Shown: positions 12,876 through 24,586, numbered from the stretch's first letter. The stretch: DNA of 64,000 bases from Pezicula radicicola (GCA_003008705.1 PDUO01000025.1:3709-67708), one strand, 5' to 3'. The notes: generated by a model from the sequence alone, not told the origin. Translations and numbers: made by a program.

Positions 12876-14432
12876 ATGTCGAATTGTAATGGTCTACTTC
12901 CTCCCCCAGCCGTCCCAAATGCGAATTGTCGGCTCAACCATGAACACAGAGCCGGAAAATCTTGTAGCACTTGCAATTTTACCTTACCATGTGGTCCACA
13001 TCTACCCATCCAAGTCGACAATACCGGGCGAGTCATTGTATACGGACCTCGCACTTTCATGCTGAGCGATGTAGACCTCCGAGATCCAGCTGAAATTGCA
13101 GTAACTGCTTTTGTCGCAGAACATGGCGTTAGAGCAGGCAGATCTCTATGTCCAATGTCACTACAAGACTATGGAACACCCATCCGACGAGGTGCCGGCG
13201 ATTACGTTGCTGAACTAGTGCTGCAGATTAGACAGCTTTTGAGAGATACTCCAACGTACAACTATGAACCTGAAGTATCAGCTTGGGATGTTCTGGGAAG
13301 AGCGCTCGGTATGCCGTTGCTCACAGACGGAGAAATATTAGCATGCATAATGGCTGAGCACAAGATTGGCAGGGTGAGAGCCCCAGGAGATGGAATCCTA
13401 CAACACTACACTACGAGAGAACTAGAAGCTGCTGAAGCGCTCATCGAGTTAAGAAACTCACCCCGTAACTTCCAAGAGCTGAGTAATATACAACAAAATG
13501 GACCATCTCTAAGATCACCATTACCTATCACTGATCAACAAGAATGTATTGCTAGAGGCATCCTAACTCAAGAGCGGGACGATGTGCTTAGTAAGAAAGA
13601 TTCCGACCGGGAAGATTCTACAAGGCTTCTAACAGCTCATCCGCACACAGCACCATCCCGAGTAAGCTGGCGTTTTATTGAAGGAAGCGACCTTACTGTT
13701 GCCATGGTGATGATTGTGGGAACACCAGACGCGTCGAAATTTGTTTTCATCCGAGAAGATACTGATAATACCGATCGAATAGACATTCGCCGGTATGCTC
13801 GAACTGCTGGCTTTGACTGGAATGATAAGAAATCAGTCCTCCAGCTCAATAAATACAAAGGACAAATTATTGATTGCACAAATGATCTATTAGACGAAGG
13901 TCTCGACCAGTATACTCAGAAGGAGATTGATCAGCTTAAGCTATTGGTTCAACAAGCTATTGATAAGGGCTATAGTCGATCTACGATTGACTGGTATGCT
14001 ATTGCCGTTCAATTTAATAGGTCATTCACGGGTATTACCCAAAGGAAAGGAGAGCCTCTTTCAAGAACCTCACAACTTGTCCGTGGGAATACCGTCTACG
14101 ACCAGGATGAAATTTGCACCTTGGTGAGTGATCGGATTGGATGTCCTCGCACAGGTGCTGCACTTCGGAACCAAGCTACGAAGTATGCCGACATTCTAAC
14201 AATGTTGAATGTAGCTCAGGGTGGGAAGAAACGTGTTGGAGAAAAGGAAGTTGCAGAACAGGATGCCAACGGTGGCGACAACAATAGAGAGATTGAATTA
14301 GAAGATGGGGAAATAGGTCGCAAGAAACCCTTTAGATCCAAGTCGTATAAACCAAAGATCGTTCGTCCCAGAATTTCGAAGAGAGGACCACGTCCACCAC
14401 CCCCTTCTGGATCCGCTGGTGTGAGTGGTTAA
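12876..14432 (+). CDS. Orphan protein with SANT/Myb-like segment
   Basis: A single-exon 518-residue frame that I do not recognise as a named family. The N-terminal part has scattered cysteines. A stretch at about residues 180-196 (ELEAAEALIELRNSPRN) resembles a helix often seen in fungal nuclear proteins. From about residue 346 (YTQKEIDQLKLLVQQAI, then TIDWYAIAVQFN) the pattern is like one SANT/Myb helix-turn-helix unit, which would suggest DNA or chromatin binding. This is inference from helix and tryptophan spacing only. The tail is acidic, then basic and proline-rich (RPRISKRGPRPPPPSG). An ATG at 12856 is in another frame, so 12876 is the better start. A decayed relative lies about 0.6 kb downstream. 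Confidence 0.6.
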   Translation: MSNCNGLLPPPAVPNANCRLNHEHRAGKSCSTCNFTLPCGPHLPIQVDNTGRVIVYGPRTFMLSDVDLRDPAEIAVTAFVAEHGVRAGRSLCPMSLQDYGTPIRRGAGDYVAELVLQIRQLLRDTPTYNYEPEVSAWDVLGRALGMPLLTDGEILACIMAEHKIGRVRAPGDGILQHYTTRELEAAEALIELRNSPRNFQELSNIQQNGPSLRSPLPITDQQECIARGILTQERDDVLSKKDSDREDSTRLLTAHPHTAPSRVSWRFIEGSDLTVAMVMIVGTPDASKFVFIREDTDNTDRIDIRRYARTAGFDWNDKKSVLQLNKYKGQIIDCTNDLLDEGLDQYTQKEIDQLKLLVQQAIDKGYSRSTIDWYAIAVQFNRSFTGITQRKGEPLSRTSQLVRGNTVYDQDEICTLVSDRIGCPRTGAALRNQATKYADILTMLNVAQGGKKRVGEKEVAEQDANGGDNNREIELEDGEIGRKKPFRSKSYKPKIVRPRISKRGPRPPPPSGSAGVSG

Positions 14433-14567
14433 CGACGGTTATTGAGTACAGATTAAACTACCAATTCCTGTCGTGAAACAAAATTTATTGTCAAAATGGC
14501 CTTTTTAATGTATTCTAAGCCCACTAATACAATTCGGTGTGAAACTACAAATTTCCTGTCCTAGTTT

Positions 14568-14861
14568 TTGTGTCAAACTCTTCCAGAGGTGACCAAATAC
14601 ATTTTATTTTGCCAAGAAGTCAAAGATAAAATATCAACTAGACTCACGTCACTTCAACCATCTTCCCAACTTCGCCTGGAAAAACAAGAAGCAAAATTCA
14701 GAAGCTTAATGGATTCCGTCGGCAGATCACTTCACATGCGAATGGACCAACAAATAAGCCCTCATCCCACATACTCAGCGCGAGATGAGGGTAAAGGAAA
14801 GACCAACGAAGCCTCCGAAAAATTAGTTGGAGATGATTTACTTAGCTTCTTGAGCTGGTAA
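14568..14861 (+). CDS. Small hypothetical ORF
   Basis: A 97-residue open frame starting MCQTLPEVTKYILFCQEVK and ending LLSFLSW. It has a lysine/glutamate-rich helix-like middle and no recognisable domain. It lies between the orphan gene and its decayed relative, so it may be a remnant of the same duplicated locus rather than a gene. There is no splice or promoter support. Confidence 0.2.
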   Translation: MCQTLPEVTKYILFCQEVKDKISTRLTSLQPSSQLRLEKQEAKFRSLMDSVGRSLHMRMDQQISPHPTYSARDEGKGKTNEASEKLVGDDLLSFLSW

Positions 14862-15039
14862 CTGGCCTATAATAAGCGGGAGAAGTAGCATGAGAAGATT
14901 AAATAAATTCTCGAATTCCTTCTCAACTCTATGACCTCTACAACCGTAGTTGAGCATGAAGATAGTAATCTCCTAGATGACCCACTTGCTGCTATCAAGA
15001 ACTTTACAAAGACATACTAAGTGTTTAACGAGAGAGCTG

Positions 15040-15560
15040 AAGCACAGTTATTAGAGTCTGTCAACCGACTTAAATTTGCTTACTGTAACTCCAAAACCAA
15101 CTACTTCGACCAAGCAGTTTATCAGAGAACTTTCACCAAAAATTTGACTTGAGGTTATCATTGCTATCAAATTCAATACGAATTTTACGATAACGTTGCA
15201 GAAGAAAGGAGAGCTACTCTCAAGAATTAGCTTACGTAAGGATGGAAAAGTGACCGTGGCATGGAGAAACGCATCACGCCCAAAAAGAATGGAACTGAGC
15301 TCGGTCAAGATTGGGAAAGCAAATTACAGACTACGAAGTATGACCACATAATGACTATCTTGAATTGAGCAGAGCCAGGCGGGAAAGAATTGAAGCAATG
15401 TAGAAAAGTTAAAATATCCACTCCTTCGATATCTAAGCCAAAGGGTGATTAGGCAATGACGATAATGCTATGGAAGAAGGAGAAATAAGACGATTTTGTT
15501 TTGTAGGGAGTCACGAGGTCCTCCACCTAAAGATCTAGAAAAGTGTCCCAGCCAATCAGC
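15040..15560 (+). pseudogene. Decayed paralogue of the orphan gene at 12876-14432
   Basis: Three blocks line up in the same order with the intact gene upstream. 15140-15240 matches the part coding for the SANT-like segment; both carry AAAGGAGAG followed by CTCAAGAA. At 15335-15400 the copy contains CTACGAAGTATG and reads KLQTTKYDHIMTILN, against NQATKYADILTMLN in the gene. At 15455-15490 an acidic GAAGGAGAAATA tract precedes a remnant of the proline-rich tail. Several stops and indels interrupt all frames. The upstream boundary is uncertain. The relationship was judged by eye and should be confirmed by alignment. Confidence 0.5.
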
Positions 15561-18306
15561 TTCTCCCTCAGGTACTGTTGGTATTTGGAAGGGAATGAGC
15601 CACTGACTACAAAAACTGAATGCTTTGTATTTAGTTTCCTGCTAATCGAAGAAAGTCACATTTATAGAGTGTATAGGAACAAGCTTTGGTCTATGAGCTA
15701 ACAAGAGAGAAAAGCATCACACATACGCATGCGATGAGCATGGTCCTAAGACTTTTGAGGAAGTTTGTATGTTACCTATCTTCACTCACTCACATAGTGT
15801 CTAGAACTGACAATGTTGTAGAGAATTTCATTAGCAATATGAATTGCTTATACAGACTTGAAGACGACTTGCGGTGGGTTCATAATAGCCGTATAGTGAG
15901 ACCTGAACTTGTTACACTCCTGTGCTTGATAAACAAGGCTGCTAAGGCGGATGAAGATGCTATCTCTAAACCTAGGTTCTAAGTATTGTATATTTTAGGC
16001 AAAACTTTGCAATATATCTTTGACAAGCCACAAAACCATGACAAACAATGAATAAGTTCGCTGCTGATAAAAACTTTGTTATAGTAAGGAATAGTGGACA
16101 TTTGAGATTAACGTTAGGGTTATGGAAATTAGCTTAAGGAGATGAGTACCACAAAGAAAAAGTGTTTAGCTCTTGCTATGTTCTGATTCATGGCTGTAGT
16201 CTGAGAAGATTTGTTGTTGGTAATAGATATATCTGGTCAAGTCCCGTTTTTTTTTTCATTGGGTTTGCTAGCATTGGGTGAAATGTGGCATAGTGTTATA
16301 GCTTTAAGGGAGATGTCATGGCCTTGCTCTCTTTGAAAGTGCTACAGAGGAGAAACTTACACAATTAACCTATCTCCTAATCCATTAGATGCTATATATA
16401 TATATATGTATATGTGCAGGGATTGAACACCCCTAGATGTCAACTATCCAAAAATATATATGTTTTATCGTGCACGTCCTATTAGTCTGTGCCTATGATA
16501 TCTAATAAACTAGGAGATAATTAAGCTTTTTAGGGAATATAACACCAATTTCGCTTAGTGTTACTCTCCATACCCAGATAACATAAATATAGAGATTTAT
16601 CAACAAGATATTCAGCCGCTAGTATCATTTGGGAAATAGCTACTACTACAGCCCCTAGTGAAACTATACTACTATTAACCACAGAAGTCCACAATCTGAT
16701 AGCTGTACTCGAAGCTCTCTCTAAGCTCCATTCTCAAGCCAGAGTTTTTAACTCGTCTCTAGTGTGACAACAAAGCTTGAAATAACAACAAGGTTACTTA
16801 AATTATCCTTCAAGGGGCTATTTAATTGCAAGAATGAGCCATAGGCACCTAGGGCCCAGGCATCTGTACTGATAACTTTGCATTTGGTTCAATTCTAGGC
16901 CCTAAATATATCCCCTCTAATGCCGGGCTTGAAAAATGTCGTTTAAAGAACAAACCTCTTAAGGCCCTATTATTTAATTCTACAGGTACTAAAACTTTGC
17001 TTATTTTGATTACAACCCTACTAAGACTCCTTTTACATACATCTAAATGGCCATCGTTGTATGATTCTATATAAAGTCGTCCTACAAAGAAGAGAAAAAT
17101 AGAAGAACTAAAGAAATTCCCTAGGTTTACCGTAAAGGGGAAGTAGAAGAACGAAAAAATTAGATAACATTGCCAGCGACTGTAAAGCAACTTTTAAGTG
17201 AGTGAAATAGGAAACAACAGTGCCTGTTCTTCAAAAGTGAGTGAGAACATAGCCTAGATCCAGTTCAACAAATAGCCAGCCATTACATCCAAAATCTTAA
17301 CTAAAGCTATAAAAACCACCAACTAACTCCTTCACACTGTTATGGCGAGATGTTACAACAATAAAGCTGAAGCTTTATCCCTTTAAAATAAGCGAAGAGA
17401 GAAAGCTTAGCGAAACAGGGGCTTTGCTTTCGCCTTTCAACTCCTCTCATGATCCTTGAATTTTCACTTGAATAATGGAAGGAGATTCAGATAATAGATA
17501 AGAAGTCGAATAGCTCCCGGATCTCATTTTTGCTGAAGAAGATGCACACGCAGTACAGAGGATACGACTATCGGGTCCCCCCGAAACTTAGTAAGCACTA
17601 CTGAGCTGACTTAGCTCGATCTATAGATCGATTATCGTGAAACTCTAACTTAACATCAATATCAACATCGACATCGTAAACGCTAGTCAATCATATCAGA
17701 GCTATCGTTTTCTTTCCATTTTGGCGGGCATGATATGACTTGTGTTACGTACCCAATTCCTGCCGCCCGCTTACGAAACTGGTAGGGGAACATTGTACGA
17801 CGTAGGCTAGTAACCTCAAATTACGGGAAGCCTCCAGTGACGAGCCCAAGTTTATTTGGAAACTCCCTCTGCAGGCGCCACGCGGATCTGGGATGTATTA
17901 TCAGCCTATGAATGAGGTCTATGGATCGGATTTTGGAGTTCCAGATAGATACGCGTGTCGTTATATCCTTCTGTTATCCCCAATTGGACCTTCATACCGG
18001 TTACGTCGTACACTCGCTGCGGCATTGGCCCAATAAGCACTACTGGGAACTTTCGTTTGAAGCTTAGTCCTAATGCACAGCATTATCGTGAGTTGTGTTG
18101 GACTTTTGATCATCTTGGATTCTCCTTATTAGAAAAGATTTAATGGTCTAGCTACATTAGTTTCATGTGCAAGTACTTATTAAGTAGACTTATTCTCCCA
18201 GTTCTCTTTCCATTTTGTTTACCACAAGCGCTCTCTCTTTCTTCTTCTTAAAACAGGAAAACGACGTCACCACCCTTTTGTATACACAACACAATTCTCA
18301 TTCACC
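15561..18306. other. Long gene-poor stretch
   Basis: 2.7 kb with only short ORFs, such as a 98-residue frame at 15686-15982 and a minus frame at 16849-17190. None has recognisable motifs or convincing splice structure. A TA dinucleotide run occurs at about 16392-16410. The last few hundred bases, CT-rich before the ATG at 18307, must be the promoter of the aldolase gene. Confidence 0.55.
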
Positions 18307-19397
18307 ATGACCACCAGCGGAAAGGCTAACGGTGACTCTACCACCACATGGACCTACACACCACCCCCTCCAGTAGGAATGCAAAAGTACCGAGCACCAT
18401 CACTTCTGCAACCTCACCGGGCACGAGACGCGCTCCGCGATGCACATGACGGCAAAATCCCCCCACTAATCGGATTTTACTGTGGATTTTCATGTCCGCC
18501 AGTAGCAAAGATGGTTTCTCAATTGGGCTTTGATATCGTGTGGGTTGATTGGGAACATGCTTCTACGAATGTTGAGACTATGACACAGGTACGTCAAGAT
18601 CTCGTGACATCTGTTATTTGCGTATACATTGGAGAATGGGTTTACTGATATAATTGGTCTGAAGATGGTCCATGATATCCAACACATCAGTGAAGGGAAA
18701 TCCATGGCTTTCGTCAGGTATTTTCCCTCCGTTTTATCCCTGACTCGGAGCCTCAGGTTCTTCATCAATTCTCTAACCAAAAGCTAGAGTTCCTGGCCAC
18801 GACCACGGCTGCATAGGATTCGCTCTCGATGCTGGAGCAAGCATTGTAGTTCCGCAAGTCGACACAGTAGAGCAAGCACAACACGTTATTTCCGCCGCCA
18901 AATTCGGGGCATCTATCAAAGGGAAAAGATCAGCTCCTCCTTGTCGCTGGGTGCCTGGGTATTCAGACACTGTTATCAACCCCGCAGAAACGTTAGAGCA
19001 AAATTTGAATCGACAGGCTGCTATTATAATTCAGATTGAATCTGTCGAAGGAATTAAGAACCTCGATGCTATTCTCACAGCAGTGGGTGAGCACATTGAT
19101 TCTGTCTGGCTTGGTTCTTTTGACTGTAGGGTCTCGATGGGATTAGGAGGCTTGGTAGGTCAAGAACCAGAATGGCTTGAGATGAAGGCATTATATGAGA
19201 GTACGTTAGCAAAACATAATAAGCCTGCTAGTGGGCTGGCTCTGGGACCACCAGAGGTGACGGAGATGATGGCAAAGGGGAAGAGTTTTATGGTTAGTGG
19301 GACAGACTTTTTTGCTTTGTTGGGGCAAGCGCAGGTTTTGGGGACGATGAGGGAAAAGTATAAGCGGATGGATTATTCGGGGAAATTGCCTCACTAA
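18307..19397 (+). CDS. HpcH/HpaI family aldolase
   Basis: Predicted metal-dependent class II pyruvate aldolase or lyase, acting on 2-keto-3-deoxy or related acids. Exons are 18307-18588, 18665-18717 and 18788-19397, joining to 314 residues. The introns start GTACGT and GTATTT. Family signatures are in order. WVDWEHAS carries the catalytic histidine region. FVRVPGHD supplies the conserved arginine. IIIQIESVEGIKN supplies the metal-binding glutamate. VWLGSFDCRVSMGLGG supplies the metal-binding aspartate. The substrate cannot be told from sequence. There is no signal peptide, so a cytosolic enzyme is likely. No pathway partners are adjacent. Confidence 0.9.
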
Positions 19398-20004
19398 ATA
19401 CTCTAAAATAAGTAATTTTTCTTGCTAAGGTTTTGCTAAGGCCTATAGCAAGTCTTATTTTTGCAGCAACCACTCCTCCCGTGACATTATTATTTTCCGT
19501 CGTACTTTCCTACCTTCCGTACCTCCTTCTAAGAAGTATAATTTGCTTCGCTAGGCCTCTTGCCTCTATTACTAATACAACTACCCATCGCGGCGTTGGA
19601 GCAGCACAATTTTTGGACCACTTGGTGGTGGGGTGGAGACCCATGCTGATTTTTATGCGGCTGCTGCTTACATTACAGCTGCTGCTACTCACAAGACTGG
19701 ATCTTGAGGAGTGTCGCCGTCTTGATCGCTGTCTTCTCCTTACTGATAGCTTTATGTTCTCTTTCCTTAATCTTTTCTTTTCTTCGTTAATAAGTTCTAT
19801 TCTCTTAACTCTTCGCTGAATATTCTCCTCTCCTCTTCCAAATTCCCGAGACCCCAAGTTCCACAGTCCTCTGGTTCTTTGACATCTTTCTCAACATCCT
19901 GAACGAGTTTGCTTTTGTTCTTGAGCACCCATCTTTGAAGTTTAAAGAAGCTTAGGATATTACCCAAGACTTGCAGTAATACTAAAAATGAAAGTATTTG
20001 TGAG
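19398..20004. other. Intergenic region
   Basis: About 600 bp after the aldolase gene, with pyrimidine-rich sequence on the plus strand near 19670-19820. Overlapping ORFs exist on both strands but none is convincing. Confidence 0.5.
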
Positions 20005-21080
20005 ATGCCGAGTGGCGCAATCCGAACCCCACCTGTGTTGATGGTAGGCTTTTTTTCTGATTCTTGTGCTCTGACTCCCGTGATTTTCATATCTTTGGGT
20101 GAACACGGAAACTCTCCAGAGGGTTTCCTTCGGCCACTGCGATCTCTTTCGTTGAACAAGATTCCCGTTTTTCAGCGGAAAATTAAACATATAGTCCCAA
20201 ATCTTCCTGACAAGGTACAAGTAGATTTTTGTGAGCATGAACGGGGCAGAGACTTGGACTCCTATGGACCTGGTCCTCAAAGAGTGAGGATTCCCAAGGC
20301 CAGAAAATCTTCTTCGCTTGATTCTTCCCACCGTAAATCGGTCTAGGGGGAAACAAAAAAGTTTGAATACAAGGAAATCCCAGTTCGAAGGATCCATGGG
20401 ATCCTTCACCAATCAACCCAGGCCACATGAATATAGGGAAGAAGCCCAAATAGGTCCAGAGCCGAGATGGAGAAAGCAAGAATGCCCAAGAATCAGAAAG
20501 AGTGGAACAACAAGGCCTGACAAGGAAGGCTATAGACTTCGCTATTAGGGAATCTAATGAAGATAGAGAACCTCCATTACAGACGGGCCTACGACCAAAT
20601 AAGGGTCCCCAGCATGGGGAATTGGCTACCGGGAAGATAAGTTCTACCCCAATGCTGTCAACAGATATTAGAAGAGGATGAACTCTGATCTCCACTCGTG
20701 TCTCAAACCGTAGGGAAATTTATTCATAGCCAACAGCACAGCTTCACCAACTAAGAAGAACAACATTGGTGTCGATGACAAGAGTGAGGAATGGCCAGAT
20801 TGGCCGAAGCAAGATGAAACCAGAGATATCAATGCGGAACCCCAGAGTGTCGTTGCAGAGATCAAGGCGTCGAGTCTGAGTGGAAAATTAAAGGAAGATT
20901 TGGTAAAGCAGCTAGAAGTTGAAGGAAAGCCTGATCGAGACTCATCAGTCTCTAAACCAAGTATTGGCCTTGGAAAACTCCAAGTCGAGGGTACGTTCAA
21001 TAAACGTCGTGAACACTGACTGTCACTAATCTGTTTTTCATAAAAGACCCCAAAATCACTGCCGAGAGTGTTGAAAATAT
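20005..21080 (+). pseudogene. Decayed gene for a charged protein
   Basis: Coding-like segments follow one another on the plus strand in changing frames. The first is 20005-20346, containing VPNLPDKVQVDFCEHERGR and RVRIPKARKSSSLDSSH. A second frame near 20470-20670 includes GLTRKAIDFAIRESNEDREP and GPQHGELATGKISSTPMLS. A third, at about 20725-20995, includes GVDDKSEEWPDWPKQDETRD and SVVAEIKASSLSGKLKEDL. Stops and frame changes separate them, and no normal splice junctions rescue the joins. The composition is hydrophilic and acidic. The family is not recognised. The opposite strand also has long open frames, but they are less protein-like. Confidence 0.4.
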
Positions 21081-21620
21081 GAGTAGCTTCTGATATCATC
21101 TATTTTATGATTGCGTACCTAGCTATTGAGTACAACATTTGTTAAATTCTTAGTAGTACATTAGTGGATCTAATATTACAAGCTGCTATTGACTCCGGAA
21201 GGGCTCCTCTATCCAAAGTTACCTATGAAAGTAGGCCTAAGATTGCCGAAATGATGTAGGATCCTCTGGTGAGCTGACTGATAGTATTTCGCCTAAGCAA
21301 GAATGGTAAGTTAACCAACTGTATGTAAAATAATAATCCAGAGAAAAGGACTTCATAATACCTGAAGCACTAGGTAATGAATTTCTATTATCCAGGGTGA
21401 ACATAACCGAGAGTGAGGTCACATCTTCCGGGGAAAAAGAGAAAAAGAGAAAAAGAGAAAGAGGAAAGCTGGAATTTTAATACCTGCCTGTACCAACTGA
21501 CTTTAAGGCAGCAAGAATTTATTACTAACTTCCTCCAACTACAACGAAACGAGGCCAACGTCAAAACAAGAGAAATGCACTATTATCTATTCTAAAAGAA
21601 AAGGTCACAAAAGGCAAAAA

Positions 21621-21739
21621 ACATACAACAGTAGGTATTCGCTGGTGGTCACCCACCCAACTACTAATCTACCGATCTGAGGCTTATGTATGGCAGAGCG
21701 GACGGGATGCCCAGTTCTCCTCAGTCTATGGTCGTATGT
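21621..21739 (-). rRNA. 5S ribosomal RNA gene
   Basis: Read on the minus strand, 119 nt start ACATACGACCATAG and end GTTGTATGT, the standard fungal 5S ends that pair as helix I. The internal control region is intact, with GATTAGTAGTTGGGTGGG followed by GTGACCACCAGCGAAT. The loop sequence CATCCCGTCCGCTC is present. Helix III uses CTGAGG pairing with CCTCAG, a compensated variant. A run of six T follows the 3' end, as expected for RNA polymerase III termination. Single dispersed 5S genes are normal in Pezizomycotina. Confidence 0.93.
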
Positions 21740-23206
21740 GACATATTTCTATCTAATATAAAATATATTTATTACCTGTTAGATTTCTTCGTTTACCTGA
21801 TTCTCTAATAGGTAAATCAAATCAAATGATCTGGTGAATAATGCACTAAGGATTCAATCTTATTGTGTCAATACTTAGGTCGACCATTCTTAACCTAGAT
21901 TGTGAGTTATGCCGCCCTGAATTGAGTTAGGTAAGTTGTCCAACTGCTAGAGCAGTTGCATCTGCTACTAGCGACTTTAATGGTTTCCTCCATCAAAAAA
22001 ATGCAGAGAGCTATAGTCAAGCTTCCATTCTTTTGCAGGGCTAAGTTGAGGTTACGGCACATATTGAAACAGACATCTCGTCTCAACCGCTCTATACGCG
22101 AGCCTGGTGTCTTCAAGAGACCCAGCTCGCTCCTCGTCTCCTCATATTTACCAACAACGAAGTTCTTTTTTTCCCCAGTGTAAATAGCAATTCTTTCGTC
22201 GTCCTCCGAATACCCATATTGAGTATAGGCTACCTACTGGCCGCTATTATCCATTACAGAGAATACCACTCGATTCCGATTCACATTCAGATAGCATAAA
22301 TATCCAGACTCGTTATGTGCGAAATGGTTACGACTTGTGGAAAATTATACGCGAAGGGCTATCACTGTGGGCTCTGATAAGTCTCAGCTTCCGTATGGTC
22401 GGCATGGTGACTGTTCGATACTAGCAAGCCTCAGTGGGGTATTGATATCAATTGAATCACTTAACGCGGCTGAGTTGGCCAAATCAGGCACATTGCCCAG
22501 ATTGTTCTCAACTCCTTGCTAAGGGCATCCCTCTTCATTGAAACTAATAATCAAATTCTACTTACTGGTATTTGTTGGGAGCTCGTTGATTCGCGAATGC
22601 GTGCGATAATTGGAGGATCTGGGGAACCGTTAGAATGAAGCCTGGGGTGACGAAATCAATGGAAAAAGATGACGACGTATCTAGTCAAATCCCTAGATGT
22701 GAAAGTAGCGATGCTGAGACTTCCGGGGTTCACGCTCCAATGATCTTGCGCAATAAGGCTCAAATCCAACGTCCTACGCTCTTATTTTCCACGTTGGGGA
22801 GGAAGCAGGGAGACTCGCGGGAGGCAAACAGGAGGTAATCGTGCTCTGATAGTGATAGACCTTTTCAAGAACACCTGCTTTACTGCTATTAAAATAAAAC
22901 GTATTTATGTAAGTTCCGACGTAATTACACTCTATTTAGTTTTGAATTTCGGACTAATCTCTCCTTTTGAAGATAGAATATTAAAACCATGCCCATAATC
23001 CTGAGTGGAGCTGTCATCACCAAGCCTTACTATTCTTGGTGAACTCTAAACGAAAGGTATTTGACAAAATTCTAGAGAAGCTAAATAGCATCCAGGGACA
23101 CGATGATTAAAAGTCAAGACTGCTAAAATGAGACAGCAGCTTTATCCATTTTCACGACCAAAGATCTCTTACTTCATCTAGAAGCCTTCTTTTGTCCCGA
23201 ATTCGA
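21740..23206. other. Gene-poor stretch, possibly decayed
   Basis: About 1.5 kb without a convincing gene. A short frame at 22635-22838 is protein-like for a few dozen residues (MEKDDDVSSQIPRCESSDAE) but ends quickly and has no identifiable family. It may be debris of the same kind as the decayed gene at 20005-21080. Confidence 0.45.
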
Positions 23207-24586
23207 CTAAGCATCCAACGGTTTCTGACCGTAAACAACAATTATAGGGAAATACGAATGAATCTTAGTATCCTTCATCTCCTTCCTTACGTCAGTTAAG
23301 AAGACCTCCATCTCTTCTACAGACCATCCTAAAACCCTAGTAAAAGTAGCTACGCTAAGTCCAGAAAGGCCACCAGCTACATTTTCATTAGTCCACATTC
23401 CTAGCTCCTTTAACTTCTTATCCTTTGGCCAGCGATTTAGAGGCCACCTAAGGGTTGCCTGAACAATGTTTACGAAGCCTGCCTCTTCAAGGTATTTTTT
23501 ATAATACTTTGCTTGATCAAGATCGCGACCTACAGTAGCAAGCCCCTGCAATGCGAGAGTACTCCACTTTTCTAGTGCTGAGTTAGGGGGAAAGGTGTTG
23601 TCGTCTGTTAAGACTGGGTAGTAGGGATCGAAAAGCTCGATAAAACCACCAGGCGATAGATTATTGTAGGCTTGCTCTACTATACGTGGCCAATCAGTAA
23701 AGCACCCAAGCAGATTTCGGCCGTAGATAAAGTCGAATTTTTTGGAAAAATTCCAGTCTTCTTCTAGGTCGTCTACTTCGAATTTCAGATTTGGCGGAAG
23801 GAATTGTGGCTGTATTGCAGAGAGATCAATGCCCAAAACCTCTGCTTCAGGATCTATAGAGGACCCAGCAGTTAGTAAAGGCTAGCGAAAGGATAAAGCC
23901 ACCGGAGAGTCTAGTATAGGAAGGGAGTTGAAATGGAAACATCCTTACGCTCATCTGCAAAATCAATTGCCCACTATATACGTGCCATGTAAGCAGCCGT
24001 CTAACAACAGGAGAGCGAGTGCCAAAGGAAGAAGAAGAAGAAGAAGAAGAAGAAGCAATATCTACAGCCAGAGAGACATACAATTCCAGTGCCTGTACCC
24101 ATATCTAAAACACGGTGTAATTTGTTTTCTTTCCCAGCTGGGCAAAGATGTAGTTTGTAATCCAACGTCAAAGCACAAAGATGATGTTGTAAATCTGATC
24201 GACTAGCTTAGTAAAACTTCAAAAACACTCTGAGGTATATGTCAGGTTACGTACCGAGTCGGTCATTCTCCCCCTCATCATTTGGAAACATGTACTTTCC
24301 ATCCTTATAACTAAGCAAGCACAGGGTTACTTTAAGAAGTCGAAAATTGGGGCTCTGGAATTATTTACGCATGAAAAGTCCGCCCGTTCTCTTGTCGATG
24401 CTTCATAATGCTTTCGGAGAGGCTAGTTGTTGAGCTCGCAATGCTGCCAATCTCTAGGGCCGAGTCATTGTCATCCCAATCATCGGCCTCTGCTTGCACA
24501 GGTGCAAGTGCAGGAGTTGCTGTGGCTTGGGTGTGGTTATCTTGAGCTGTGGCAGACTCGCTAGCGGTTGGATTGTTTTCGGCCAT
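23207..24586 (-). CDS. LaeA-like SAM-dependent methyltransferase
   Basis: Five exons on the minus strand: 24586-24369, 24310-24255, 24194-24082, 23973-23949 and 23853-23207. They join to 352 residues. Exon 4 is only 25 nt, but it is needed to restore motif I. The N-terminus is low-complexity, then SESIMKHRQENGRTFHAYK and KYMFPNDEGENDRLD, as in fungal class I methyltransferases of the LaeA/TAM type. Motif I is VLDMGTGTGI at about 120-129, continuing WAIDFADEHPEAEVLGIDLS. Then FDFIYGRNLLGCFTDWP and LSPGGFIELFDPYYP follow. The target is unknown; relatives act on small molecules or in secondary-metabolism control. An AAG microsatellite sits in the third intron (24081-23974). Confidence 0.9.
24026..24056. 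repeat. AAG microsatellite inside a methyltransferase intron
   Basis: About nine consecutive GAA/AAG triplets on the plus strand, in the 108-bp intron between exons 3 and 4 of the methyltransferase. On the coding strand it is CTT-rich, so it may act as a polypyrimidine tract. Confidence 0.85.

Noticed and set aside
15686..15982. 98-residue plus-strand frame starting MVYELTREKS
   Set aside because: Moderately protein-like but isolated, unspliced and without recognisable domain. It may be debris, but I cannot support it as a gene.
16849..17190. 113-residue minus-strand open frame
   Set aside because: Composition is hydrophobic/phenylalanine-rich from T-rich DNA, there is no motif, no splice support and no family resemblance.
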